From Bugula neritina (lineage: Eukaryota > Bryozoa > Gymnolaemata > Cheilostomatida > Bugulidae), in contig OZ037765.1 of assembly GCA_964035545.1 (NCBI GenBank), forward strand, positions 24,167,504 through 24,231,503: a DNA stretch of 64,000 nt, given 5' to 3'. Below are positions 1 through 12,300 of this stretch, piece by piece. Position numbers and translations under genes: made by a program. The number at the start of each line of letters is the position of its first letter. Within the stretch, counting starts at the first letter, position 1. The notes beneath the pieces were generated by a model that saw only the letters and a list, made by a program, of their open reading frames with translations, was not told where the DNA came from and searched no databases.

Positions 1-223
1 ATGAGAACATAAACAAATGAAATGCTTTGTTGAGTCTTTTTATAACTACTTTACTAAAAAGATCTATAACAATATGTTCATAGGTTTACATAATAAGTTC
101 AAATGTTTATAAAAGTTGCAAAATTTCTTTTATCTGGTATGCAAAACATCATATTCTAGTGCATTACTATACTCAAGGATTAGCTACACTGCTAAAGCTA
201 TTTTATTAATCTCTCTTGACACT

Positions 224-1865
224 ATGTTGAGTAGTGCAAATTCAGCCATCCCTTCTGTTGATCAACTACTCAGGTGAGGTATGTACTATTGCAATTGGCA
301 GTGGATGCGCATGATTATTCATATTTCAATGTTTATAATATTTCATAACATTTTTGAACTAATTCTAAAAAGTATAATAAATTATTATGACAAAATAGAG
401 TATTATACTTATGCTCCTAAAACTGCCCACTATTTATTATTAAAAAATATAATTTCATTATCAGATAAGGAACGATATGTTGCTTTAGGAGCCCTATTCG
501 GTGTCATCCCACTTAGACGGTTCCCAGTTAGACGATTTGCAATATTTCCCACTTAGACGATTCTCACTTGGACGACATTTATAGATTCTAGTGTAATATA
601 TGTATTTTATGCTATTATTTAGCACATAATAGAAAGCAAGGAAGCCACCAGCAAACCGCTTACAGTAACAATGCTTCTATAAGAAGCCATCTTGCACAAA
701 ATTTAAACTTAAAGGTAAAAGATAGACAAAATATAATAAGAAAAAGTTGTAATATAGCAGTATGTGATATACCATGAAATGCATTTGTGCATTTTATTCT
801 GTTATCTGTTATTCTGAATAAAATAAACTGTAGCTAAATTAGTATTGAGTTAAAGCAAATAGGTGGCTTGGTAGCTTATTTCATGTTTAGCAGTAAATGA
901 AACAGTTATATTTGTATATTATTATATATATTGTACTAAAATAAAAAAACGTCTAAGTGGGATGAAACCCCCTATTCATGCCCTGCAGCTCTTTATGCAA
1001 TGACGTAACATATCTCAGTGATGTTTAATTAACTGCAGCGCATTTTACAGTTGCTGAAAGAGAAACATGTTTGTGTGGAAAGAATTAGTTGCAGTATTAA
1101 AACAGCTATATTAATCTAGTAGAAAATATGATGTAGCTATTCCAACTGTTTTATTTTCTGTATAGTGAGCTGGAGACTCAGCTGCTAGGAGGTGCTGAAA
1201 TGGAGGAATTAAACGCAACATCTCCTTCAAATCCACAAACATATATTAATGAAAAGTCATACATCATATCAGAACAACAGCTCTGGAACTTGGTTTCATT
1301 TCTGGTACGAAACATATCAAATGACAAGCCAACTATTAGTTTTGGATCAACGATAACAACTGTAGCAAATGAATATAACATAACAACCATTAATGCCAAT
1401 TTTTCTCGTGCACCGGTGGATTTGACAGAAGATCAGGAAATAACTATGATATTTTACATACTCATCTTCTTTGTGTGGTATGGAGGAATCATCTTTGTAT
1501 GCTTAATAGGATTTGGTGTGTACAAAACTTCAAGTTCTTATGACATCTATAAAGCGTTTGTAGAGCGTGAGGAGTTGAGAGCTCAAATCAAACAGGAAAA
1601 ACTTGACAAACTTGAAAAGAAGAGATTACAAAGACAAAGCAGCGAGGCCTCTTCTATGTGCATCACACTAAGTGTAGGTTCAGATTTATCTACTAGTTGG
1701 AATGGAGGAGTATATCGAAGCTCATTTGAAAAGAATTCCCGTCTCCCTTCACCTCGTTCTCCCAACTCAATTGTGCAGGAAGAGGAAGAAACACTGCTAG
1801 CTAATAATTCTAATGTTGAAAAACTTGCAAACAAAAGTAATAAGCTTGTAGTTTTTGATTTATAA
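224..1865 (+). CDS. KCNE-like single-pass membrane protein (putative potassium-channel beta subunit)
   Basis: Two-exon model: 224-273 and 1166-1865 (249 aa). Exon 1 ends CAG|GTGAGG with two bases left over; exon 2 follows a TATAG acceptor and supplies the single base that keeps the frame open into the long ORF. A shorter protein starting at the ATG at 1200 is the fallback. Seen: no cleavable signal peptide; an extracellular-type N half with four N-glycosylation sequons (NAT, NIS, NIT, NFS, residues about 33-95); one hydrophobic segment at about 110-135; then YDIYKAFVEREELRAQ and a basic, helical, Glu/Lys/Arg-rich stretch; a Ser-rich tail with an acidic patch. Small size, N-glycosylated outside, one TM and a juxtamembrane 'Y-x-x-Y-x-x-x-x-E' run resemble KCNE proteins, which modulate Kv channels at the plasma membrane. 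Similarity is by eye and weak; it could be another type I/III membrane protein. The membrane topology is more certain than the family. Confidence 0.5.
499..969. mobile_element. TIR element (MITE) in the intron of the KCNE-like gene
   Basis: The left end reads GGTGTCATCCCACTTAGACG and the right end is its near-perfect inverse (CGTCTAAGTGGGATGAAACC). The element is bounded by the direct repeat CCCTATT at 492-498 and 970-976, a 7-bp target-site duplication. Just inside the left end the motif CC(C/A)(A/G)(C/G)TTAGACG is repeated about four times (507-575), a subterminal repeat. The interior is AT-rich with no coding potential. It is a non-autonomous DNA element; the superfamily is not assigned. 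Confidence 0.65.
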
Positions 1866-3868
1866 CATGCTTTTGAAATTATATTCAAAATGAATTTTTT
1901 GAATAATTAAACAACTTTTCTGCATGTACACTAGCATTACTGCTATGAAAATGTTATATTATATGTAAACTTGAAATAGGTGATATATACTTCCGTAGTA
2001 TAGCTATTGCATACTCAGAAAGTACATACTGTATATTAAATATTATTATGAAATGACCACGAGGACAATAATTAAAGTTCTGTAATTTGCATTTAATGCC
2101 ATTGGCGGTGTTTTTAAACAAGTAGAATATTATATTGCATCTAATGAATATTTTTCAATATATGCATTTTTCAAAGTTTATTGTTAAGATATCATGTAGT
2201 TCCTAATATATAACCACTGATCAGTCTGTAATATGAATTATACAGCTTTTGATATGGTAAACAGGTAAAAACTTGGTTGATATTGGTAACAACACACCAG
2301 CTACTGCAAATTTCTATTGTTTTTCTATGTTTTTAGATTAAAAATCTATCCTAAAACATTAGAAGTAAAGTCTTATTTCAAGTGTTTTTATTAAAAAAAA
2401 TTATATCGATCTTTTTAAAAAGTGTCAGCTAATAACATAGATGTAAAACTTTTACCTTTGTTGATATTTCCGAGTGCTATTCTTAGAGTAATTGAGACCT
2501 ACGTTTAAAATTAATGATATCTTAGTCACAGAACGCATGAATGATGTTGTCAATTCCAACTAATATGTTCAAATATAGATTGTTTTACTACTAAAAACAG
2601 CATGCAGCTGATTTCACACAACAATTATATATAGAACATGGAAGACAAGACAAGAAACTGTATAAGCTTATGCACTAACATTTAGGTAATAACTAAACAC
2701 AATATTGTTAGAATGATAATGTCAAGGTGCTTTAAGCATAACTTCTATTATTCTATTTAAGAATTATATATAGAGGCTTTATATATATAGCATTACAAAA
2801 CATAGTTTTGAATATACCAGAGATTTTGAAACTGTTTGAGTGATGCAATATACATTCTATAGGTAGTTTGAACCTATTATACTGAATTTCTATTTTTTTA
2901 TATAATATTTACAGCTTGTAAAAGCAGCACTCTAAAGATTGTAAATGGCAGTTTAAAAATATTACTACAGTTTTTGATTCAATATATTTTATAATAAACA
3001 TTTTAGACATTTTCCCAGCAAACACTTTTTTGCACCTTATAAATTGTTTTCTGAATACTTTCATATCATATTTAATAATTAATTGATACAAATATTTCTG
3101 AAAAAAATTAACTTATTGAAAAATATTATAATTGCTAGATAGATTTTATATTGCACTATATGTATATTATGTTATATTCACCAACACATTTGTAGCACTA
3201 AAATTCTGGTAACTAGGGGCAATAGAACTTTTCTTATAATAAAATATGAAGAAAGCATTGAGGGTTTAGAATGGCAATAAATATTTAAGGCAATAATGAT
3301 AAGGTTCTAATATTGCACATGTACATACACATGATATAATAATATATCTCCATAAATTTTGCTAGTAACCCAAGTACAGTTTAAAACTCTGTAATATGTT
3401 TATAATCACATATGTAAGATAATTATAAATATATAATTTGCTATAGATCAGGTTTTTATTTAGCAAGCCCTTTCAGCCATAGTCTAAGTTTTGCTTTCTG
3501 GTGAAAGGTAATGCAGTAGTCCTCGTTTATTATGGTTCAATAGGTGCCCAATTTTATAAATACTCGCAGCATATAAAAATTCTTTGCAAAATGCTGAATA
3601 ACTAAGAAGAAGATGGCAACATGGGACACAAAAAATTTCTCAAAAATTACCAAATTCAAACTTATTCTTCCTATTAGTATTGCTATATGCAATCTTGAAA
3701 ATTACAAATTTTAACAGGCTATTTTGAGTAACTATGAGCTTATATTAAAAAAACTTTTGTCATATTCCTTATAGCTAGTTATTATATAATTTCTAAAACT
3801 TCACTGCTTATATTAGCCACGTAAATATTTATTTTCAAATTAATTTTGCTTTATTTGATACAAAATAC
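1866..3868. other. Intergenic, AT-rich, no gene seen
   Basis: 3' flank of the KCNE-like gene followed by AT-rich DNA. I see no ORF with exon-like borders, no RNA gene and no clear repeat family here. Confidence 0.6.
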
Positions 3869-4068
3869 AGCAGCGGTGGTCTAAGGGTTAGAGCATTTGC
3901 TTAGTAAACATGAGGTCATGGTCATGGCAAAGGCCATTGGTGATGCATTCAGTCATAATTGTTCCTGTGCCTCATTTAAGTAAGTCCTTAGCCTGCTTTA
4001 ACAAAAACCCTTTCCATCAGAGGTTTTTCACAGGGATAGCGACTATAAACTTGCATGAGTTTTTTTTT
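3869..4068 (+). mobile_element. tRNA-Thr-derived SINE, copy 1
   Basis: The head reads like a tRNA: GTGGTCTAAGGGTTAGAGC (box A region), then a CTTAGTAAAC anticodon-loop-like segment and GAGGTCATGG. The body carries CATTCAGTCATAATTG, CCCTTTCCATCAG and CAGGGATAGCGACTATAAAC, shared in the same order with the copy at 52997-53230. The box B region is damaged (GGTCATGGTCATGGCAA in place of GGGTTTGAGCCC). It ends in a T run (4061-4068). Confidence 0.75.
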
Positions 4069-4473
4069 AATACAAAATACAATGCAAAACATAAGTTTAT
4101 TACATCTGTAGCAACACCTAATGGCTAATGCTAGAATAAAAATTGTTCTTGCATATTATGATATTGAGTGGCAACTTTTTTGACAATGATACCAGGCTTA
4201 TTTATTGCAAGTGCTTTGATTACATAATTATTCAATCCTGATGGATTTTTTAACCTGTAGTGATTGAAAGTGATAAAATATAATAAATAGTTTAAACTGG
4301 GCATCTTACTAACATAGCTATAAATGTTAGTTGCTTTTAAAACAATAATTATTACATATCTCTGTTTGCAAAACCAAACCTATATATTAATATAGACATA
4401 ATGAATCAAAGCTAATAAAATTTGAATTGTTTCATATTTACTCACATGAGCTGAATAACTACAAAGGCTATGT

Positions 4474-4545
4474 CAGGGGTGGGCAGTTTCTTTTGCGTCA
4501 GTGCCAAGTTTAGAAGTCAACCAAAATGGCGGGCCACATGATTGT
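4474..4545. mobile_element. hAT-like transposon end (fragment)
   Basis: The sequence begins CAGGGGTGGGCAGTTTCTTT and continues to ATGGCGGGCCACATG. This resembles the common animal hAT-type terminus (CAGGGGTGGGCAAAC... GGGCCACA). I could not find the matching inverted end nearby, so only a fragment is called. Confidence 0.4.
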
Positions 4546-5639
4546 AGAGATATTAAGTTTCACTATAATGAAGTAATTTGTCAGCTAGCCTGTAATGTGC
4601 TAATGAGAATACATGGAAAAGTTTTCATAAATCTCTTACATTTATTAATTCTTCTAAATTGTAAAAGCTACAATCAATGATACAAAGCATAACACAATAA
4701 TGTGCTAAAACTTATAATATAATACAATTTTTAAAATATTAGCAAACATCAGGATATAATATTAAGATATAAAGACAATAAAAATTCTTATAAAACACAT
4801 AAAGCATTATGTTTAAAATAGTAAAGAATAGTAATAAATGATAATACCTCTATTCTCCTGATGAGCATGCTATATTTTCAAGAATCTAACTTTTTATCAA
4901 CTTTGTCATTTAACTTAAACACAATAGGTAGCACAACTTAGCCTATATGAGTGACTGCTTTTTCCTTAAATACCAAGGCAATCACAAAGAAAAGGTCAGC
5001 TAATGGGGACACATGTGATGACCTTACAAAGGAAGATGAACTGGTTCCTGTCAAAACCCTAGAAGCTGACTTTAACAAATGTGGTGGTTAGGCCTTATCT
5101 ATTATTTGGCGGCTGAATACTGTATAAGAAACTAAACTGTTTAATAAAACAACAAATATCATCTCGAAAAGGCTAAAAATAAAAGTTCGACAATCTAGTG
5201 GCATTTGTAACAAAGACCATGTTAATGCTTTGTTTAATTCTTTATACTAGAATAAAAGATATATAGGTAGAAGACAAATGATAGCACTAGAAAAAAAGAA
5301 ATGTAGCTAGCAGACAACTCCTACATCAAAGAAATAACGTTACAAAGGGTCAAAGTTTACACTGGTTCAGCTAAAATGGGATTTGTTTTAACTTGCCAAA
5401 AGCTAAATACGGGTTTATCCAATAAAAATTAGCCATCGCTAATGTTCTGAAGTAAAAGTAAACTAAATACCATGCGGGATAGTGATGCGTACTAATAGTT
5501 ATACTTATACTTGTAGTACTTTACTTTTGACAAAAAATATTTATTCATAATGAAAATGATTCTGTAATATAACAGCAATAATTATTTTTTATAAATCTAA
5601 TCAATTAATTAGCGTTTAAGTTTTAGTTTGAAAACATCT
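4546..5639. other. Intergenic, no gene seen
   Basis: AT-rich DNA between the hAT-like fragment and the hexamer-periodic array. No supported coding exon. Confidence 0.5.
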
Positions 5640-6175
5640 CATTCACTCTAACTGTAAGAGTCAGAGTGTATAACTCAACTGTATCATTATCATTATGATT
5701 ATCACTAGCGCCTAGCGGTATCAGTATCAATATGAATATGAATATGGTTATCGTTATGATTATCATTTAGGATTATTAAATTTAATATATATTAAAAACT
5801 GATAGTGATATAATTGATTTGGAATTAATACTATTAATATTATTATTACTAGTAGTAGTAACACTCACAGTCACACTCTGACTCTCACTAGAAAGTAGAA
5901 ATAATTACTAATTAGTAAAACTAGACCTTCTCCTACTCCTAGTCCTAGTGACTAGTACCGAGAGTTAGTAGTACTATTCATATTCATATTGTATTAGTAG
6001 TAGTAGACATAGTACTAGGCATAGCAACTAGAAGTAGATAAACTTAAATTAGTTGGCTAGTATTACTAATAACACTAGTTCAAGTTCAAGTTGTAGTAGT
6101 ACTAATACTGTAATAGTAAATGTAATAGTAATACTTCTGCTAAGTATAATGGTAATGGTAATATTGATAATTAAT
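5640..6175. repeat. Hexamer-periodic cryptic repeat A, upstream of EXD1
   Basis: A degenerate array of six-base units with core ATA/TAT and variable three-base spacers (ATGAAT ATGAAT ATGGTT ATCGTT ATGATT ATC; ACTCACAGTCACACTCTGACTC; AGTAGTAGTA). It ends about 160 bp before the EXD1 start codon. The same style of array recurs at 15490-16400, 34555-35010, 42895-42990 and 45165-45400. Confidence 0.65.
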
Positions 6176-6334
6176 AAGCTTTAAGCTTTAATAAGCTAAT
6201 AAAAATAATTGCTAATTGGCTTCCAAGCATAGTATTTCATTCACAACTATACACTGTATGTACGGCCAGATGCTGCGCAAGTTCTAATACAGATACTAGA
6301 AGGTCTAATATGTATTTTAGGCAGCATATATTTA

Positions 6335-9300
6335 ATGGCAGCATATATTGGTCATACAGTGACATTGGAGCTGAAAAATGATGGCGGAAAGTATTGTGGG
6401 CGACTCATCTCTCACAATCACGTCGATGGAAAGATTGCATTGACAAAAGGTTAGTTTTCGCCTTCTGAATATAATAAAATTATAATGGAATAAATTTTTT
6501 ATTTTATATTTGCTTGCTTTTTAGTGATCTGAACTTACACCACTTCTCTAAAAAAGTTCTCTTTAATATTTTCTAAAGTTTCTTGCATACTTTTTGTGTT
6601 CCAGATTGATTATCTCATTTAAGCCATACTGCTTGATTGTTTGTAGTTACTTGTATAACCACTGGTAAGCAGCTTCCTGGGAATCAAATATATTTTGAAG
6701 ATGAAATAATCCCAAACTCATGTAAGTCAATTACTTCAGTGCTCTATATGCAAAGAATGGCATTTCGCTTGTAGTTTTGCAAACAATTTTATTTCTCATT
6801 ATGTCTTTGGCCTGTGATTCACCATTGATTAGCCTGTGATTTAATTATGTGTGTTTTTCTGTTGCTTACATGCACTATTAATTTACAACTTTATTTGTAG
6901 CATTTTTAAAGAAATATTTAACTTATTTTAATCTTTTAGTCTTGATAACTGATGAAGTTACCAATGAAAGGATTAAAGTTGACAAAGGAACTTTGTAAGT
7001 GCTTCAAACCGGAGTATAAAGTAATTACTTAATTGTTGACATATTTTACAGTTATTGCATACATAAAAAGAGATTTTAATAGACAATTTTTTTTTTAATT
7101 TTGTCAACAGGAAAGAGAAAAAGTCTAAAAGTGTAGAGGAACGAGGTTTAAAGAGACAAAACTCCACTGTTCCTACATACAGTGATGTGCAAAAAGAGAG
7201 TTTCCAGCTGGCTTCTTTCCTTAAATATTTGGAGAAAGCAGACGATTCTTCCAACTTGCCCAGTAATATGGTGACAACTAATCCATATAAGTGTATAGAA
7301 GAGTGTAAGTGTTACTGACCTTGCTAGCATACTTCTATAGTCTTTCTACCTCAGCATACTTACTATGTTACTTACACCTAGCTAATTAAGTTGTATCATA
7401 GCTCAGAGATGGAGAGTGTGTCAACTGCAGGGTAGTGTGCAAGTAATGTGCAGAAAAGTTAATGGCAATGGTACTGTAAAGGCATCTGCGCTAGATAGTT
7501 TTATAAAACGAATATAATTATATACCAACTCCAAAAAAATATGAGCATTGTGAAATTCTATTTTCCCATATAATATCATAAACATCAGTAATGTTTGCTT
7601 ACTAAATAACTGATGCATGTATCAACCAATTGAATGCCAATGGTATAAATTTCAAATTCATTATAACACTTCGGCTTTATTTATGTAAGCTCTTTCCATC
7701 TTCTTGGGGTATAATTTATATGACTTATTATTGCAATTGCTTTGGTGCTACATAACTTATTGCTTCTGCCCTTGCATTATTGGTACATGTTTGCTCCAGT
7801 GGTACCCAGAGAAGAGTGGCGTAAAGCTGTGAACAGAACTCGGCCGACTAGTTATATTATTGTGACCAGTCTGGGTGAGATGTTTAATGAAGCTATTTAT
7901 AGAATAAAGTCAGAGGAGGCTATTGGGGTGGCTTTCACCGGGGCTAATATTGGTCGAGATGGAGAACTCTTTTGGATTCAGGTGAGTTTACTAGAGCAAA
8001 TGTAGAAGTTTTAAGAAATATAGAAGAACTTACTCTGGTGTTTTACATATGATGCATATTTTAGTGCTTTCAAGTGCCTTCTTTCATGAAACTTTGCCAA
8101 ACTAATTTGATAGATAAGTCATATATACGTTTGATACATTGCATGCGTTGGAAACATTTTTCCAGGTCAATGTCAATTACTAATAGCTGGTCCTTGTTTA
8201 TACATTGATTTGCCTTATAATACAGGCAGAAAGGTTTAAATAAGCTGCTAATAATTATTTGAAAACCCCTGCATTGTAACTAGAAGACATATATTGAACT
8301 GACTAGTTGAATGTGCGATTGTTATGTTAAAAGCCATCACTCAAAATTAATAAGCTGTGATGTTACTGTTATCTTCATCTTAGTAATGTTATTGCCAAGA
8401 CTGTCTTTCATCTAGTCCTCTCTTTCATAGATATCAACTTCTGACGTGGTATATCTGTTTGACGTGTGTGCTATGGGACACTCGTGCATATCCTATGGAC
8501 TTGGGCAGATCTTCTCTAGTCAAACTGTGCTCAAGGTACGACTTGCACACTTATTTCACAGTCTGTCCTACAACTGGCAATTATTATATGGATATAATAT
8601 ATAATGTCAAACATTTGTACCTTTTTTATTGTGTTAATCTCCTTGAATCATGTTTTCTCACCCTGTAAGCATGCACATCATGTTAATAGAAAATTTAAGC
8701 CTATATCTTCCTCTTATATATGCTCTAAAAAAACTTCACAACTTTGTGCGGCTTACTGATACAAGAAATAATTCCTAATTAAAGTGTTGACTAGCATCAT
8801 TAATGGTTGAGCTGCAACTTATGAATTCCGACAGAAATTGCATAAGAAGTTTAAGTTGTTAATTATCTAGCAATTTTTAAACTTTAATATTCTGTACAGC
8901 TCAGCATTATGTAATTTGAATACTATCATCTTCATGCTTGTTGTTGATATGTTGTTATGGTTACAACAGGTAACATACGATTGTCGATGGATCTCGGACC
9001 TTCTCTTTCATCAGTATAATGTAAAAATTCTGAATGTCTTTGATGTTCAGGTAAGTGCCTATTGTCTGTGAATGTTACTGTTCATCTTGATTTTGCTTTC
9101 TCTCTACATTTACTTGCATCATTTGATGTCAGGGTATTGTCTTCTAGGTCGCATCAGTTCTCTCGTACAGGGCTTTACATGGTGGAGATCTCCCAGCCTA
9201 TGTGAAAAGTTTACAAAGTCTCGTTGAACAGTATTTACTGGTTGGGCATGATGAATACCATGTCTACAAAATTCGCCAGGCTTTTAAAGACGTAAGAGTA

Positions 9301-12300
9301 CTTTATTTGTTGCTTAGTATTGCATATTTATCTTTGTTTGCGTGGCCTCCAGTTCATGGAAGTTTTTTTTATATATTTGCTGTCATTCATCAGCCTTCAC
9401 ACTTTTATATACATGTACTGGTTCATCTAACTCACTTCTCCTGTTAATTTCAGTCAGAGGAGCAGCTGTGGGCAACCCGGCCGCTGCACAGCTATTTACT
9501 TGATTCACTGGCCAAGACAGTGTCCTACTTAGTTGAGTTGAAGAAACCATTGCTGGATGAGATGATGAATGATTTTTATGTTGCCATGAACTCGTATGTG
9601 AGTGTCATAAGAGACCAATCAGAAACAGAGAGGGAGTTACCTCAGGTTAGTCAGGGTTTAGAATTTAGATGCATATTTATATTCATATCCAATTAGGCAA
9701 TGTGGTAACTGTTTGATAATGTGTTATTACTTGTGGTATTACTTCATGTTGGGTAATATTTTAATCAATTTTGTATTAATGTAAATTATAGGTTAATTTT
9801 TATAATGCTGGCACTGAATAATTTTTGAGGCCTAATTTATAAGTCGGCTGCTTCAATCAGGAGTAGCTGAGAAGTTGACATTCTGGTAGATAAAAATGTT
9901 GCGAAGGCATATATAACGACATTTTCTAAATTACTACATCAACTGAGTAACTTTGGTTGACTTCTGCCAGTAATATTCCAACTGTTTGACTATTTGCTTT
10001 TGTTCCTGTATTCACACAGATAATCATTAGCATTAAACAACTTTGTGGAACACTCATCAATTAGAATTGTTTATTACTTGGATTTTGGGCAATAATTACA
10101 AATCCAAAATCCAAAATGTTTTTTTAGGACTCATCACTACTTATAAATTCTTTTATTTTTAGTATTTTTAAACAAATTTAATCAGGAAAATTAAGTTTAA
10201 ATAAACATTATTTTGTAGTTTATGGTTTAGAATACTCATACTATACTCTGTTGCTATTTTTATTGATAACTTGAACTCAGTTGGCTTCACAAATTCATAA
10301 AAAACTGGTTTAGCTTTGAAATTTTTTTTATAAAAATACTCAAGATAGCTGTAGTTTGTTCACCTTTCACCGCCATGTCTGTTGAAATTATATCGAACTA
10401 CTCATTAGTTCATCATTACAATCCGTTGTTACTTTAAAGTTAATATTATGCATTATTTCTTCAATTTTTGATAATTACATTAAAGTATTAATTAATCTGA
10501 AATTTAATTTAATTGAATCCGACTTGAAATCTTGATCAAAATGCCCTCATCACCCTTAGCTGGCTCAGCTTTTCACCATTCGATGGAAGTTATTCATCAG
10601 TCATGTGAAGGACTGACCAACAAGAATGTGCCATCTGTTTGTCACTTGCTTTCAATTAAATTTATTTCTTAACACTTTGCATTCATAAGTTGCATTTTAA
10701 AATGTTGACTGCTGTACACTTCTCGTATTTATCACTCAATTATCTAATTTATTACACAAAAGTTATTAGGAGAGCAGCTGAATAAACTGAAACTTAGTCT
10801 TGTTAGATCCCACTAAAACTTTACTTGAGTTGATGACGTGATTCCAAGTTTAATAAAACGGTTGAGTAAATCTCAAGTTTCCTATGGTATGAAGTATGTT
10901 ATTATGTATTGCTGTAATTCGGTATTTTATATATTCTGTTGAATTGACTTTAGTGTGATGCCTGGTTTTAGCAAGAGCCATATCGTCTTCCCGCTATTTT
11001 CACTCGAATGCAACACCGGGATAGGAGGACATCACAGCTGCTCCGTCATCAAGATGATAGTCACATTGTCAACCCTGAGGGATTTATTGAAACTTATGAT
11101 AATCCTAAAGAGCTACACTATCGCCGAGACTCCATTAATCACAGTAGAATGAGAAAACAACCCTGTGGTATGTTTTAAGATTGTTCTTTTTTGTTGAGTG
11201 TTTTTCGGCATTTATACGCATATTATACTAAGTTATTAGTGTATTTTATTATAAACATAAAGCTATTCAATCACTCTAGAACTAGTTTATGCTTAAAGTA
11301 TGTAATTTTATTCTTTGAGATCATACAAAAAGTAAGATTTGTTTGCTCATACCAAACATGCACAGGTGAAAAGCAAAACGCAATAAATTACATTCATTTA
11401 AAGGAAAAAAAATTGTCAATGTGTTGAGAATCTATATGTTTGTTGTTGATTATTGTTTAGATGTCATTCCTCAAGCCAAAAAAGTGGTTCAAAAGTATGT
11501 GGTGCCATCTCATTTGTTGAAAGATTTGCCAGCAACTCAACAAAAACACTCTAGTAGCTCAAGTTCAGAGAAGCAATCAAATAGACCTGCACGTAGCCCA
11601 AATGGACAGTCGAATATGCCTGCTAGCAGCCCAAATAGACAGTCAAATATGCCTGCCAATAACTCAAATGGACAGCCGAATATACCTGCTAGGAGCTCAA
11701 ATAGACAATCAAATATGCATGCACGTAGCCCAAATGGACAGCCGAATATACCTGCTAGTAGCCCAAATGGGCAATCAAATATGCCTGCGCATAGCCCAAA
11801 TGGACCGCCGAATATACCTGCTTCTAAGCATAAAAGAATTCTCCATTCATCTTCTCAGTTTCTGTCTAACCAAGCCATTGACTCATTAAAACATCATCTG
11901 GAATCTCCACCGTCTCATTATGGTATATAATCATGTTTCTTGTAGATGTATTTTTAGTGTTGTATTCTTCCAATATCACACAGTTGATGTGTTTCGGTTA
12001 TAGTTTATTCAACTGTAGTATAGAAGTTTATGTTAACCGCATATTGAATCACTTAGCAGCTACTTATATATTTGTAGCATGTAATTTTCAAAAAGTAAAA
12101 AGTTTATGCAAATATTTTTTATTTAAACATATGTTCATAGTATTTCTATTTATTCACAGGTGCTGCCTTTGATCCGGATACAGGAGGCAATAAAAAGGAG
12201 CTGCCAGCTTCTGTTCACTCTCAGAATCGGTATGTATCACTTCATGTTACTTATTTGCTCAGAGTTTTGGATAGCTAAGTTTGAAATTTGCAAGTATGAT

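Noticed and set aside
281-556. 91-codon open frame in the KCNE-like intron
   Set aside because: It overlaps the MITE terminus, has no domain and is AT-biased noise.
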